This document shows positions 35,060 to 44,056 of a stretch of DNA of 64,000 nucleotides, in pieces. This stretch comes from Dawidia cretensis. GTDB taxonomy: Bacteria > Bacteroidota > Bacteroidia > Cytophagales > Cyclobacteriaceae. Position numbers and translations under genes: made by a program. Position 1 is the first letter of the stretch. Each line of letters opens with the position of its first letter. The stretch covers positions 1 through 64,000 of the forward strand of contig NZ_JAHESE010000015.1 of NCBI RefSeq assembly GCF_018598175.1. The letters are read 5' to 3'. The notes beneath the pieces are model-generated. The model saw only the letters and a list, made by a program, of their open reading frames with translations. It was not told the DNA's origin and did not search any database.

Positions 35060-38000
35060 CCCCGGTATAGATACTCTGCTTCTCACCTTTTTCCAGGTGA
35101 GAAGCAGAGTTCCAGTTATAACCAGAAAGATCATACCGCTCACGACACTGTATAAAAACGGATCATCCTCTCCCGGCGTAATCCTGTGAGTATTTCCCCA
35201 CGATACCATTCCCGCCCAATACGCGGGATGCGCCGTATACTGATCAGCTTCCTGTAGATATTCGCGCTGTGCCAGGGCCAGCGCCGTGCCAATCGTCTCC
35301 TGCCCCAGGCCTGCATAAAACTTTTGCATCAACGAAGCCGTCGTGCCGTCATCGATGCGCCACAGCGACATGACTACATTGCGTGCGCCGGCATGGAAAA
35401 AACCACGCGCTACACTATAGACACCTTCTGCCTGAAAGGACTTACCATAGCCGGTCTCGCAGGCGCTGAGTACGGTCAGGTCTGCCTGTAGCCGCAAGTT
35501 GTATAGTTCGTGGGCAAAGAGCTTGTCATCCTGGAATTGCAAATAACAGTTATAGATGTCCTGCGCGTCGGCTTTACCGTGCAGGGCGAGATGCAGAATG
35601 GCATAGTCCGGCGCGTGCTCCAGGAACGAGCGTTTACCGGCTGTTTTGCCTTCCATAAACGTGCCCCGCATGATGTCGGAAATTGCCTTTAGTTCCTGGT
35701 GTGCCCCGGGTAGGCTACCGGCAATTTGCTCGGTACCGTCAGACCACCCATAGGCCAGTAGGTTGAGGCGCTGCGAGCGTTCCTCCGGGTTGGCAAAGAG
35801 CGAAGCAGCGTCGTATGAATACGCCACCGACGTATGGCGCACCAGGTAGTCCAGTTGACGATAATCGACAACCCCTTCCTGACTGGGCGGCGTCAACAAC
35901 AACGCCTGGAACGGTAACAGATTCAAAATACCATCCGGGACAATAAATACCGGAGGCAATGCCTTATTTGTTTTTAGATTACACGCACGGAAAACAGGAG
36001 CCAGCAGCGTTTCTCCCAATTGGCTAGCCAGGTGAGTATATACGGCATAGTCATCCTGAAGCAACTTCTCACGAATGCCTGCCGCGAACAGCTCGCCCAG
36101 GGTGCGCACATCCTCTTCGATCGTTCCGATTGGAAGGCGTAACAAGTGCTCCTTGCCGGCAAAAACAACCACAGCATAGATATACGCCTTTCCCGTAAAG
36201 TATTCGACAAAAACAGCATTATCGCTCAGTTTGCTCTTCAACAAGCTAAGCTCAAGGTGACCGGAAGGCTGATCGACCACCACGGCCCCGGGATATTTTG
36301 CGCCAATCCGTTCTTGCCACAGCCGGAGCTTTTCTTCCTCTGTCACCAGGGACGTGTTGATGACACGTTCAAGAGAGTCCGAAAGCCCATGTTGTGTGCT
36401 TAGTCGCTGTTGTAACGTGGTGATGGCGTGCCGGATGGTACGTTCCTGCTGCATCATGCTATCGGGGATCTGTCGTTGCAACTGCCGGCCTACTTCTTCC
36501 AATCGTACACGCAAAATGCGGCCCTTGCTTTTATCGATCAGGGTAAAGGCTTCGCCAATATACCGCGCATCGCCCGTGCGGCCATAGAGGTGATAAGCAC
36601 ATGCCAGCGCATTCTCATATATGGTGTAATTGACACCGACAAACCGCAAGCGTGAGCTCTCGCGGTCCTGTGCTTCCCAATGCAGATCCATCAGCCTGTC
36701 CGCGAGCTTAAAACAGTCCAGAGCCAAACGCCAGTAGGTATATGGCTGGCCGTGCTGGGCGGCCAGTTTCATCAGAAGGTCACCTTTTTGCGATAGTTCG
36801 CGATAGCACTGCGGAATATTCTTCAGACGCTCAAACGAAGGATTACGCATATCATCTGACGCCTGCATTTCTTCATCCACGGCAATACAAATACCTCGTT
36901 GTAGATAGAGCAACCCCTCCTTATATTTTCCTTCTTCTTCCAGCACCTCGCTGATGTGCCGGCAGACATTGGTCATGTCCAGTGGATTGGCATCGGCATA
37001 ATCCTCCAGCATCGCGAGTGCCTGGCTGAATTGCTGCAGGGCCTGCCCGTATCGGCCGGCGGCGTGTAATGCTTTGCCACGGATGGTCAATACATTGGCG
37101 ATCTCCACAGAGTCGTGTACATTGCGTGTCATCAATATATGACGTGCACTATCGATACAGATCAGCGCCGGTGAGATCCGTTTGGAGTCGGTGTAGGCAA
37201 TCGATAAGTTCCGGTAGTCATTGGCCATTTCGGTTGTATACAAGGTTCCATTGGCACGACGCAGACCAATCGCCTTTCGGTAGTACACGATAGACTTATC
37301 ATGCGCCCCCTGATTGTTGTAAATATTAGCCAACATGCCATAACAGCGGATCAGTGCAGGTGTGTCGACCGGACGCATACGCTCCAGCGCGCCAATGGCC
37401 TGGAAGGCATATCCACTTGCCTTTTCAAAATCGTTCTTGATCCGATTAGTCGTCGCCAGGTTGTAATAGCTGCGGTAGAGCTGCTTGAGGTCAAGCGTCG
37501 CAGATCTTGTCAGGATTTCAATCGCATGCTGGAAATTCTCTTCTGACGAAGCATAGTCGCGTAAGGTGTACCGGTATACTTCGCCCAGGCCGTTGTAACT
37601 TTCAGCTACAAGCACATGGTCATTGCCGAGCAACTCACGACGCATTGACAAGGCCTCCCGGTGAAATTGTATAGCGTTCTCCGGATGGTTCATGAGGTCA
37701 TACAACACGCCCGACGCATAGAAAGCATCTGCTCCTTCCTTGGTGCCATTACCTGCATGGATGGCCATGGAACGAGCACTATCCAGGTATAACGTGGCGT
37801 GATCATAGTCCCGGCGCTTCATGAAGACGTTGCCAATACCCGTGCAGGCTGCCATGTGCTGTTGGATAGCATTGGCGAGCAACCCTCTTTGCGCGACAGT
37901 TTGATACAAAAACAACGCACTATCATATGCGCCGCGCTGGTATACTTGATTCGCGCGGATTAATAAATGCTGGATAGGCTCTTGTTGTGACGCGACGGCG

Positions 38001-38065
38001 TTGGCATTCGCGGAGAACAAGCACGATAGTATGATTACAGCCGGAAATACATTTCTACTGCGCAT
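35018..38065 (-). CDS. TPR-CHAT protease-like protein with C-terminal membrane helix
   Basis: About 1015 aa from the ATG at 38065, which opens a signal peptide (NVFPAVIILSCLFSANANA); an ATG nine codons upstream is less likely. Residues about 30-420 are tetratricopeptide repeats (GIGNVFMKRRDYDHATLYLD; SYNGLGEVYRYTLRDYASSE; YRNLSIAYTDSKRISPALIC). A helical linker leads to a CHAT domain (caspase-clan peptidase) at about 650-980, with His829 in LHLALHG and Cys869 in LSACETG, both catalytic residues intact. A membrane helix near the C-terminus (SVVSGMIFLVITGTLLL) anchors it, so the catalytic part is outside the inner membrane. It converges on the sigma operon. Related TPR-CHAT proteins act as activatable proteases (for example gRAMP-linked TPR-CHAT), but those are cytosolic. 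Confidence 0.9.
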   Translation of the reverse strand: MRSRNVFPAVIILSCLFSANANAVASQQEPIQHLLIRANQVYQRGAYDSALFLYQTVAQRGLLANAIQQHMAACTGIGNVFMKRRDYDHATLYLDSARSMAIHAGNGTKEGADAFYASGVLYDLMNHPENAIQFHREALSMRRELLGNDHVLVAESYNGLGEVYRYTLRDYASSEENFQHAIEILTRSATLDLKQLYRSYYNLATTNRIKNDFEKASGYAFQAIGALERMRPVDTPALIRCYGMLANIYNNQGAHDKSIVYYRKAIGLRRANGTLYTTEMANDYRNLSIAYTDSKRISPALICIDSARHILMTRNVHDSVEIANVLTIRGKALHAAGRYGQALQQFSQALAMLEDYADANPLDMTNVCRHISEVLEEEGKYKEGLLYLQRGICIAVDEEMQASDDMRNPSFERLKNIPQCYRELSQKGDLLMKLAAQHGQPYTYWRLALDCFKLADRLMDLHWEAQDRESSRLRFVGVNYTIYENALACAYHLYGRTGDARYIGEAFTLIDKSKGRILRVRLEEVGRQLQRQIPDSMMQQERTIRHAITTLQQRLSTQHGLSDSLERVINTSLVTEEEKLRLWQERIGAKYPGAVVVDQPSGHLELSLLKSKLSDNAVFVEYFTGKAYIYAVVVFAGKEHLLRLPIGTIEEDVRTLGELFAAGIREKLLQDDYAVYTHLASQLGETLLAPVFRACNLKTNKALPPVFIVPDGILNLLPFQALLLTPPSQEGVVDYRQLDYLVRHTSVAYSYDAASLFANPEERSQRLNLLAYGWSDGTEQIAGSLPGAHQELKAISDIMRGTFMEGKTAGKRSFLEHAPDYAILHLALHGKADAQDIYNCYLQFQDDKLFAHELYNLRLQADLTVLSACETGYGKSFQAEGVYSVARGFFHAGARNVVMSLWRIDDGTTASLMQKFYAGLGQETIGTALALAQREYLQEADQYTAHPAYWAGMVSWGNTHRITPGEDDPFLYSVVSGMIFLVITGTLLLTWKKVRSRVSIPGLSAPAVKYLKENV
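35073..35110. terminator. Perfect 16-bp hairpin inside the CHAT gene, at the end of the convergent sigma operon
   Basis: ACTCTGCTTCTCACCT (35073-35088) pairs perfectly with its complement at 35095-35110 across a 6-base loop. The left arm begins 14 bp after the stop of the second microprotein ORF. On the minus strand the hairpin encodes the residues just after the CHAT membrane helix. No T-run follows on the plus strand, so termination is plausible but not certain. Confidence 0.55.
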
Positions 38066-38090
38066 AGAGGGGTCCGGGTCAGGGAAGTGC

Positions 38091-38136
38091 ATGCAAGGTA
38101 CTATCCGCGGCGGCGATATGTACCCGCACCTTGCAT
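38091..38136. promoter_or_regulatory. Inverted repeat upstream of the CHAT gene
   Basis: ATGCAAGGT (38091-38099) and ACCTTGCAT (38128-38136) form a perfect 9-bp inverted repeat with a 28-base loop. Inside it GGTAC/GTACC can pair as an alternative. It lies 26-71 bp upstream of the chosen CHAT start, where an operator or 5'-leader hairpin would be. It has no match to the shared ECF promoter motif. Confidence 0.35.
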
Positions 38137-38198
38137 TCTCCGGAAAAACACCCTAATTCAATACCTTATTTTACAGGTATACTTCGCGGGTAGCGTAT

Positions 38199-38999
38199 CT
38201 ACGCGTAAGATGGGGTCAGGAGATGAGCATCGCCGCTTTCGGATTGCAACGGCAGCACATTGATCTCCTGCCACCGCATGCGGTATGCATTCATGGCAAA
38301 TTTACCGAGCTTGTTGGTAAGCCGATGGTTGACGTATGCACCGACTACCGCACCGATGCCAGGTATGAGTTGTAACAACTTTGCCAGGTCGATATAGTCG
38401 CGGTACTCCTGTTGAAAACTCCGCCAGTCGAACTGGTTAATGTCGTCGGGTAAGCTTTTTTTCTCTTCCGACCAGCGCGCCATGGTTGCGTATGTATTAT
38501 TGCGGTGTTTTTGACTGGAGAAGGCGAGTTGAAAAATGTGCAGCAGGTAAACACGTTCTTTGTAATCACGGGTTTCGAATCCGTATGCGGCGGCAATCTC
38601 AAACAACATTTTCATTTTGATGCTAAGCCAAAGAGGAAAGTCGGCGAGTCCCAATAAAAAGCCGCCTGCACCGGTGATGGCGCCTTCTGTTGCGGCGGTG
38701 TTGGTGTAGACACGTATCCGCTCCATCACAACGCGTTCGCGTTCCTGGAGCGATCCTTCGCGCACCGCGGGGCGATTGGAGATCTTCGCACCAAAGATCA
38801 TGGCCCGCGTCATTTGCTTGATGGCTGTGGTCAAGGCACTATGCACTTTCTCCGGTATGATGCGATTTACGCGTTGCTGCATGCCGCGGGATAGCATGTT
38901 GAGCAGCGACGGCCTGCGCTGCATGTCGCGTTGCCATTGCCGAAGCTCGTCGAGCGCCTGGCGGTCGTACGGTGTGGAAAGGTATGTGGTACGTTGCAT
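38199..38999 (-). CDS. EcsC family protein
   Basis: About 266 aa from the ATG at 38999; the longer frame adds 14 residues. The central Gly-rich hydrophobic segment (GAITGAGGFLLGLADFPLWL) followed by IKMKMLFEIAAAYGFETRD is the hallmark of the EcsC family. A second Gly-rich hydrophobic stretch follows (LLQLIPGIGAVVGAYVNHRL). The family is named after the third gene of the Bacillus ecs operon, but its biochemical role is not known. There is no signal peptide; it is probably a cytoplasmic or membrane-associated protein. It is transcribed alone on the minus strand and has no evident link to either neighbour. Confidence 0.85.
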   Translation of the reverse strand: MQRTTYLSTPYDRQALDELRQWQRDMQRRPSLLNMLSRGMQQRVNRIIPEKVHSALTTAIKQMTRAMIFGAKISNRPAVREGSLQERERVVMERIRVYTNTAATEGAITGAGGFLLGLADFPLWLSIKMKMLFEIAAAYGFETRDYKERVYLLHIFQLAFSSQKHRNNTYATMARWSEEKKSLPDDINQFDWRSFQQEYRDYIDLAKLLQLIPGIGAVVGAYVNHRLTNKLGKFAMNAYRMRWQEINVLPLQSESGDAHLLTPSYA

Positions 39000-39162
39000 G
39001 ATCGTGTCTTTTAGGAGTGTATACGTGAAATGTTGTGCCACGTTTCCCTGATAGAGGCCATTCCTGTACGAGGAATTTTTTCTACATCCGTGTTTTTTAG
39101 CGAGTCATAATTTGTTCTCGCGATCAAATTTTTCTACTTTACTTCCCATCAAACAACCTGCC

Positions 39163-39384
39163 ATGGAAGAAAAAGAGATCAGGATCAGGAAGGGTGACAA
39201 CGATCTGACGAGCGAGGTAAAAGGTTTCGATCAGATCGTGTTTCTACGCTGGAATGCAAATGTTCCGTTGCTGTATAACGGCGCCATCATTAACAAGGGA
39301 GATACGATTCGCAAAGAAGATCCGTTTATCATCTCGCAACAAACGACTGAGCATGAATTTATGGCCACTATACAACTTCGATGA
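39163..39384 (+). CDS. Small hypothetical protein
   Basis: 73 aa from the ATG at 39163. It is soluble and charged (MEEKEIRIRKGDNDLTSEVK), with a beta-like middle (DQIVFLRWNANVPLLYNG) and no signal peptide or Cys. It is not recognised. Support as a gene comes from its open frame, an upstream AT-rich promoter-like region (39100-39160), and a perfect bidirectional terminator starting 20 bp after its stop. Confidence 0.6.
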   Translation: MEEKEIRIRKGDNDLTSEVKGFDQIVFLRWNANVPLLYNGAIINKGDTIRKEDPFIISQQTTEHEFMATIQLR

Positions 39385-39403
39385 CCGTAACGCTATTATA
39401 CAA

Positions 39404-39439
39404 AAAGAGGCCGTCTCAATCACATGAGACGGCCTCTTT
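39404..39439. terminator. Bidirectional intrinsic terminator
   Basis: AAAGAGGCCGTCTCA (39404-39418) pairs perfectly with TGAGACGGCCTCTTT (39425-39439) around a 6-base loop, with A-rich and T-rich arms on both sides. It lies between the convergent small-protein gene and the SusD gene, so it can serve both strands. Confidence 0.9.
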
Positions 39440-39460
39440 GCTTATGTTGATCTGTGTTTT

Positions 39461-40819
39461 TTATAGAGCAAGGTAGGCGTCGTTCTGCCCCAGGTTGGGA
39501 TTGAGATCACGCTCTGCCTGCGGAATGGGAAATACAAAACGTCCGGCATCAGGATTCAACATCATTTCTGTCAGGGCGAGCCCCGTGCGGGTGTAATCGA
39601 ACCATGCTTCGCCTTCAAACATCATCTCGAACCGCTTCTCATGCTGCACGTCCGTTACAAAGGCTTGCCAATCTGTAAAGGTGCTGACGTCTTCCGTTTC
39701 CAGGCCGGCGCGGTCGCGCACAGCTTTGTAGTAGGTGTATGCGTCGTCGGTAACGCTCTGGGCGTTGCGTGCTTCCGCTTCGGCGTAAATCAGGTATACC
39801 TCGGCCAGGCGGATGATCGGCAGGTTTTGTACCGCCGGTCCCGCGGGATATTTGCCGATGTAGTACTGCTCACCCACTTGCAGGATATTAAAGTCCCGGC
39901 GCACGTCCGATCCATCATACTCGTCATAGATGGCCTTGCTGGTAGAGAAGATCCCGCCGGTCTGGGCAACATTCTTCGCCAGCTCGTTTTGTACCTGCGC
40001 ATCATACTGGATCTCAAAAATAGACTCTGTGCTGTTTTCCTTCGTCCACACGTCGCCATACGCTTCGGGCAGGGAGTAGCCGCCGTTCATGATTACATCG
40101 CCCGCGAGGTTTGCAGCCTGCAGGTATTCGCCGCGATACAGGTTTACTTTTGCCAGCAGCGCTTCCGCCGCCCATCGGGTGGCACGTCCCACGTCTGCCG
40201 CCGCCGTGTAACGGCTCGGCAATTCTTCGTAGCCACTGAGGTCGGAAACAATTTGATCGTATACTTCTGCGGCCGGTGTGCGTGTCACTTTCAAGTCGGT
40301 CGAGCTGGACGAAGTGGGTGTTGTAATCAACGGCACGTCACCAAAGCTTCGCACCAAGTTGAAGTACGTGAGCGCACGAATAAACTTGGCTTCACGCAGC
40401 AGCCCCGCACGGGTGGAGTCGTTTGCAAAGGTTACTTCGCCTGCGCGATCTTCCGATTCCAACGCCAGGATGTTGTTGGCCGCATTGATCGTAGCATACG
40501 AGTTTGCCCAGATGTTTAGTGTCCAGGGGTTGTCGATGTTCACGGTATTGCTGGTGAACACCATGTATTCCGGATACTGTTGAATACTCACCACCTGCCC
40601 TGCGGCGAACTCGGGGATGATGGTCATTGCCCGTCCATAGTAGTTCGCATTCACGAGGGAGTTGTAGAGCGCAACCATCGCCGAGTTAACACTCTTTTCG
40701 TCGGTGAAATATTGGTCGGCCGAGATTTGGTCAATGGGCTCTTTGTCCAGAAAGTCACTGCAGGAAACTGCTGCCAGCGATGCGATTCCTAAAAGGATAT
40801 AGTAACTGAATTTTTTCAT
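39461..40819 (-). CDS. SusD/RagB-type nutrient-binding outer-membrane lipoprotein
   Basis: 452 aa, slightly short for the family. The lipobox is ASLAAVSC with Cys20, followed by SDFLDKEP, the standard SusD opening. RagB/SusD signatures are the helical TPR-like core (YFTDEKSVNSAMVALYNSLV; REAKFIRALTYFNLVRSFGD with VPLIT) and a C-terminal INAV-equivalent region (YKAVRDRAGLETED ... EKRFEMMFEGEAWFDYTRTG). It caps the SusC pore at the cell surface and binds glycan or another oligomer. It lies 12 bp after its SusC partner. No enzyme gene accompanies this pair on the minus strand, so the ligand cannot be inferred. Confidence 0.95.
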   Translation of the reverse strand: MKKFSYYILLGIASLAAVSCSDFLDKEPIDQISADQYFTDEKSVNSAMVALYNSLVNANYYGRAMTIIPEFAAGQVVSIQQYPEYMVFTSNTVNIDNPWTLNIWANSYATINAANNILALESEDRAGEVTFANDSTRAGLLREAKFIRALTYFNLVRSFGDVPLITTPTSSSSTDLKVTRTPAAEVYDQIVSDLSGYEELPSRYTAAADVGRATRWAAEALLAKVNLYRGEYLQAANLAGDVIMNGGYSLPEAYGDVWTKENSTESIFEIQYDAQVQNELAKNVAQTGGIFSTSKAIYDEYDGSDVRRDFNILQVGEQYYIGKYPAGPAVQNLPIIRLAEVYLIYAEAEARNAQSVTDDAYTYYKAVRDRAGLETEDVSTFTDWQAFVTDVQHEKRFEMMFEGEAWFDYTRTGLALTEMMLNPDAGRFVFPIPQAERDLNPNLGQNDAYLAL

Positions 40820-40831
40820 GGTAGCGTCAAA

Positions 40832-43800
40832 TTAGAAAGTCATGGTAAAACCGCCGGTGAAGATGCGCGGCTGCGGATAGCTGCCATAGTCATATCCGTA
40901 GATCAGGCCGGGGTTGGAGGCACCGCCTTGCGAGGTACCCACTTCCGGGTCGTAACCACGGTAGTTGGTAAACACGTAGGCATTCTGCACCGTGGCGTAT
41001 ACACGCAGAGCTTTGATGTGCCACTTGTCGGTGATGGCCGTCGGCAATGTATAACCCAGTGTGATGTTGCGCAGGCGGAAGAACGATCCGTCTTCGATAA
41101 AACGGGTGGAGATGGTGGCGTTGTCAAAGCTGGCCGGCGCGGGGCGCGGCACATCTGTCACGTCACCCTCCTGGCGCCAGCGGCGTGTCCAGTCTACCAG
41201 ACCGTTGGAGGTACCGCTGCCGGAAAGCACGCTGAACAGGTTGTAGTTAAAGATATCGTTGCCGTAAGAGAACTGGCCCATTACGCTCAGGTCGAAGTTT
41301 TTGTAGAAGAACGTGTTCGTGATGCCGCCAAAGAAATCGGGATTAGGATCGCCGATGATCTTGCGATCTTCCGGGAAGGTCGGCGGGCCGACCGACCCAT
41401 CGTTGTGCTCGAAGTCGATCATACCTGTCGTGGTGTTGACACCCACCATTTTATAGCCAAAGAAGGAACCGAGCGGTTCGCCTTCGCGGGCAATATTCAG
41501 GTAGTTACCCAAACCACCAAGAATGTCTCCATCGGGCAGCGACACAACTTTGTTGCGGTTGAAGGTCATGTTGAGGGAGGTTGTCCACCGGAATGCACCC
41601 ACCAGGTTGCGCGAGGTGATCTCAAACTCCAGGCCTTTGTTCTGGATCTCCCCGACGTTACGGAGGGCAGTAGCAAAACCGGAGGTACGCGGTATCTGTA
41701 CGCCGATCAACAGATCCGACGTGTTCTTTATATAGTAATCGGCCAATAAGGTAATACGGTCATCGAGGAAACCTGCATCAACTCCGATGTCGATCTGCTC
41801 GGTGGTCTCCCACCCCAGGTTCGGATCACCCAGGGTTGATGGAATATAACCCGGCTGACCGAGGTAGTTACGACCGCCTGAGTACAGGGAATAGCTGGCG
41901 TAGTTGCCAATGTCCTGGTTGCCGGTAATACCCCAGCTGGCACGTAGCTTCAGGTTGCTGATGTTTTTATTGCCGGCCAGGAAAGGCTCCTGCGAGATCC
42001 GCCACGCGGCAGCTACTGCCGGGAAGAACCCGTAGCGATTGTCGGCGCCAAAGCGTGACGAGCCGTCTACACGGAAGTTGGCAGTCAACAGATAACGATC
42101 TTTGAACCCGTAGTTAGCACGCGCAAAGTAGGATGCGATCGCCCATTCCTGTGCACCGGCGGATGCGCCCGTGACAGTACCGCCTGCCGAAATCCACTCG
42201 ATGTCGGTGCGGTTATAATTTGAACGACGAGCATCTACATAGGTCAGCTTCGATCCCTGAAAGGAAATACCGCCGAGTAAGTTGATGTGGTGCAGATCGT
42301 TCAGACGCTTATCAAAGGTAAGGGTGTTTTCATTTACCCACAGTTGATCGCGTGTGCTGCGGCTTGCGCCAAGGCCTTTGTCTACGACAAACGCGCGGAT
42401 GCCTGTGCCCGGCATAAAGAAGCGCTCATCGATATAGCTCATGTCCGCGCCGAAGTTGGTCTTGATGCTGAGCCCTGGAACGATCTGATACTCCAGCGCC
42501 GTGTTGGCCAGAATTCGGAAGGTCTCGGCAATATTTACCGGCAGCTCCAGCATGGCCACGGGGTTCTCGCGTGATAATACGACCTGGTCAAGCCCCCACG
42601 ATCCGTCTGCATTGTGCACCGGTATATTCGGCGGTGTCACAAACCCGTTCTTGGTAGCACCTTCTTTCGAGTTTTCCTCCTGTACGCGGTTGTTGATCGC
42701 GCGCGTGAGGTTGATATTCGAAGTGAGCTTAAAGCGTTTGCTGAACTGGTGGTCTACGTTCATGCGGCCGCTGATGCGCTCGAAGGATGAGTTTAACAAA
42801 ATACCCTCTTGTTTGTAATAGCCGAGTGAAGTGTAATATTGGGTGGATTCAGATCCCCCCGAAGCAGCAAGCTCATAGTTTTGCATAGGGGCCGTGCGGA
42901 ATATTTCGTCCTGCCAGTCGGTGTCTACGCCTGTAGACATGACCGCCGGATTCGGATCTGTACCCAGGTATTTATAGTAGTCGGCCATGTAATCGACATA
43001 CTGGGCGGTGTTCATCATTTCATACTTCCGCTCTTTCGGCATCTGTGACACCCCGGCATAAGCGTTTAACATAATCTGATTGGTGCTGGGCTTGCCACGT
43101 TTGGTAGTGATGAGCACCACACCGTTGGCCGCGCGGGCACCATAGATAGACGATGACGCGGCGTCTTTCAACACCTCGACAGATTCGATATCGCTTGGGT
43201 TAATGGCGGATAGGATGTTGATACCCGAGGTACCGCCACCGAAGTTAAAGTCACTTCCACCTACGAAGTTCGTGGTGCTGTTGACCGGAATGCCGTCCAC
43301 TACATAGAGCGGGTCAGAACCGGCGTTGATGGAAGTCGTTCCGCGGATACGAATGCTGACGCCACCGCCTGGTGAGCCACCCCGCTGTGTCACCTGCACG
43401 CCGCCAGCCTTACCTTGTATGGCCTGGCTCACGCTGGGCAGCAGGTCGTTTTCGATCTGCTCGCCGCCAATGGTGGATACGGAGCTTGTCAGCGTTGCGC
43501 GGTCCATCGTGCCGTAGCCCACGACGACAACTTCTTTCAGGACTTTCTGTTCTGGCTCTAATGATACATCGATATTCTTTTGCCCCTTGATGGGAATCTC
43601 TTTATCAGCAAGTCCGACGAATGATACTACCAGCGTCTCCTGACCGGTTTCGACCATAATGGTATATTTACCGGCTGCATCTGTCACAACGCCTTTGGTA
43701 GTACCCTTCACCATAACACTGGCGCCAGGAACAGCACCTTCTTCCGGCGAGGATACGATACCGGTTACGCGAAATGCGCCGGTCGATACGGTCGACGTAT

Positions 43801-44056
43801 CCTGGGCGGCTACGCGCGTGCTATCGGTTGTGGTACTATCGGTACGGGTACTATCGACTGCGATCCTGGCCTTTGTCGAGTCGACTTGAATCAACGAATC
43901 GGTTTGTGCCATAAAGGCTTTGTCCTCTTCGGAGATTTTGGTGGTGTCTGTTACCGGAGGTTGTGTGTTTGTGGTGTCACCCGGTTGTCGGTCCTGCGCC
44001 CAGCCCGCGGTGGCGGAGAGAACGCAAAGACAACTAGCGTAAAAAAAAATCCTCAT
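40832..44056 (-). CDS. SusC/RagA-type TonB-linked transporter with Asp/Ser/Thr-rich N-terminal extension
   Basis: About 1074 aa from the ATG at 44056, which opens a signal peptide (MRIFFYASCLCVLSATAGWA); the longer frame adds 17 residues. Residues about 22-85 are an unusual hydrophilic segment with repeated DST units (TDSLIQVDSTKARIAVDSTR; TDSTTTDSTR). Then comes the carboxypeptidase-regulatory-like domain (FRVTGIVSSPEEGAVPGASV, GVVTDAAGKYTI) and the SusC plug (VVVGYGTMDRATLTSSVSTI; LYVVDGIPVN; VEVLKDAASSSIYGARAANG). A 22-strand-type barrel ends in FTMTF. It lacks an STN domain, so unlike the SusC at 46.5 kb it should not signal to FecR. SusD follows after 12 bp. The DST segment may reach the TonB or periplasmic partner. 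Confidence 0.95.
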   Translation of the reverse strand: MRIFFYASCLCVLSATAGWAQDRQPGDTTNTQPPVTDTTKISEEDKAFMAQTDSLIQVDSTKARIAVDSTRTDSTTTDSTRVAAQDTSTVSTGAFRVTGIVSSPEEGAVPGASVMVKGTTKGVVTDAAGKYTIMVETGQETLVVSFVGLADKEIPIKGQKNIDVSLEPEQKVLKEVVVVGYGTMDRATLTSSVSTIGGEQIENDLLPSVSQAIQGKAGGVQVTQRGGSPGGGVSIRIRGTTSINAGSDPLYVVDGIPVNSTTNFVGGSDFNFGGGTSGINILSAINPSDIESVEVLKDAASSSIYGARAANGVVLITTKRGKPSTNQIMLNAYAGVSQMPKERKYEMMNTAQYVDYMADYYKYLGTDPNPAVMSTGVDTDWQDEIFRTAPMQNYELAASGGSESTQYYTSLGYYKQEGILLNSSFERISGRMNVDHQFSKRFKLTSNINLTRAINNRVQEENSKEGATKNGFVTPPNIPVHNADGSWGLDQVVLSRENPVAMLELPVNIAETFRILANTALEYQIVPGLSIKTNFGADMSYIDERFFMPGTGIRAFVVDKGLGASRSTRDQLWVNENTLTFDKRLNDLHHINLLGGISFQGSKLTYVDARRSNYNRTDIEWISAGGTVTGASAGAQEWAIASYFARANYGFKDRYLLTANFRVDGSSRFGADNRYGFFPAVAAAWRISQEPFLAGNKNISNLKLRASWGITGNQDIGNYASYSLYSGGRNYLGQPGYIPSTLGDPNLGWETTEQIDIGVDAGFLDDRITLLADYYIKNTSDLLIGVQIPRTSGFATALRNVGEIQNKGLEFEITSRNLVGAFRWTTSLNMTFNRNKVVSLPDGDILGGLGNYLNIAREGEPLGSFFGYKMVGVNTTTGMIDFEHNDGSVGPPTFPEDRKIIGDPNPDFFGGITNTFFYKNFDLSVMGQFSYGNDIFNYNLFSVLSGSGTSNGLVDWTRRWRQEGDVTDVPRPAPASFDNATISTRFIEDGSFFRLRNITLGYTLPTAITDKWHIKALRVYATVQNAYVFTNYRGYDPEVGTSQGGASNPGLIYGYDYGSYPQPRIFTGGFTMTF

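Noticed and set aside
7625-38065. Calling the central block a CRISPR-linked or phage-defence (gRAMP/TPR-CHAT, metacaspase) island.
   Set aside because: There is no CRISPR array, no nuclease and no cytosolic effector pairing. The caspase and CHAT proteins carry signal peptides and the CHAT protein a membrane anchor.
38068-38097. A copy of the shared promoter before the CHAT gene.
   Set aside because: Only GTCCGG matches in one block, and 2 of 11 positions match in the other.
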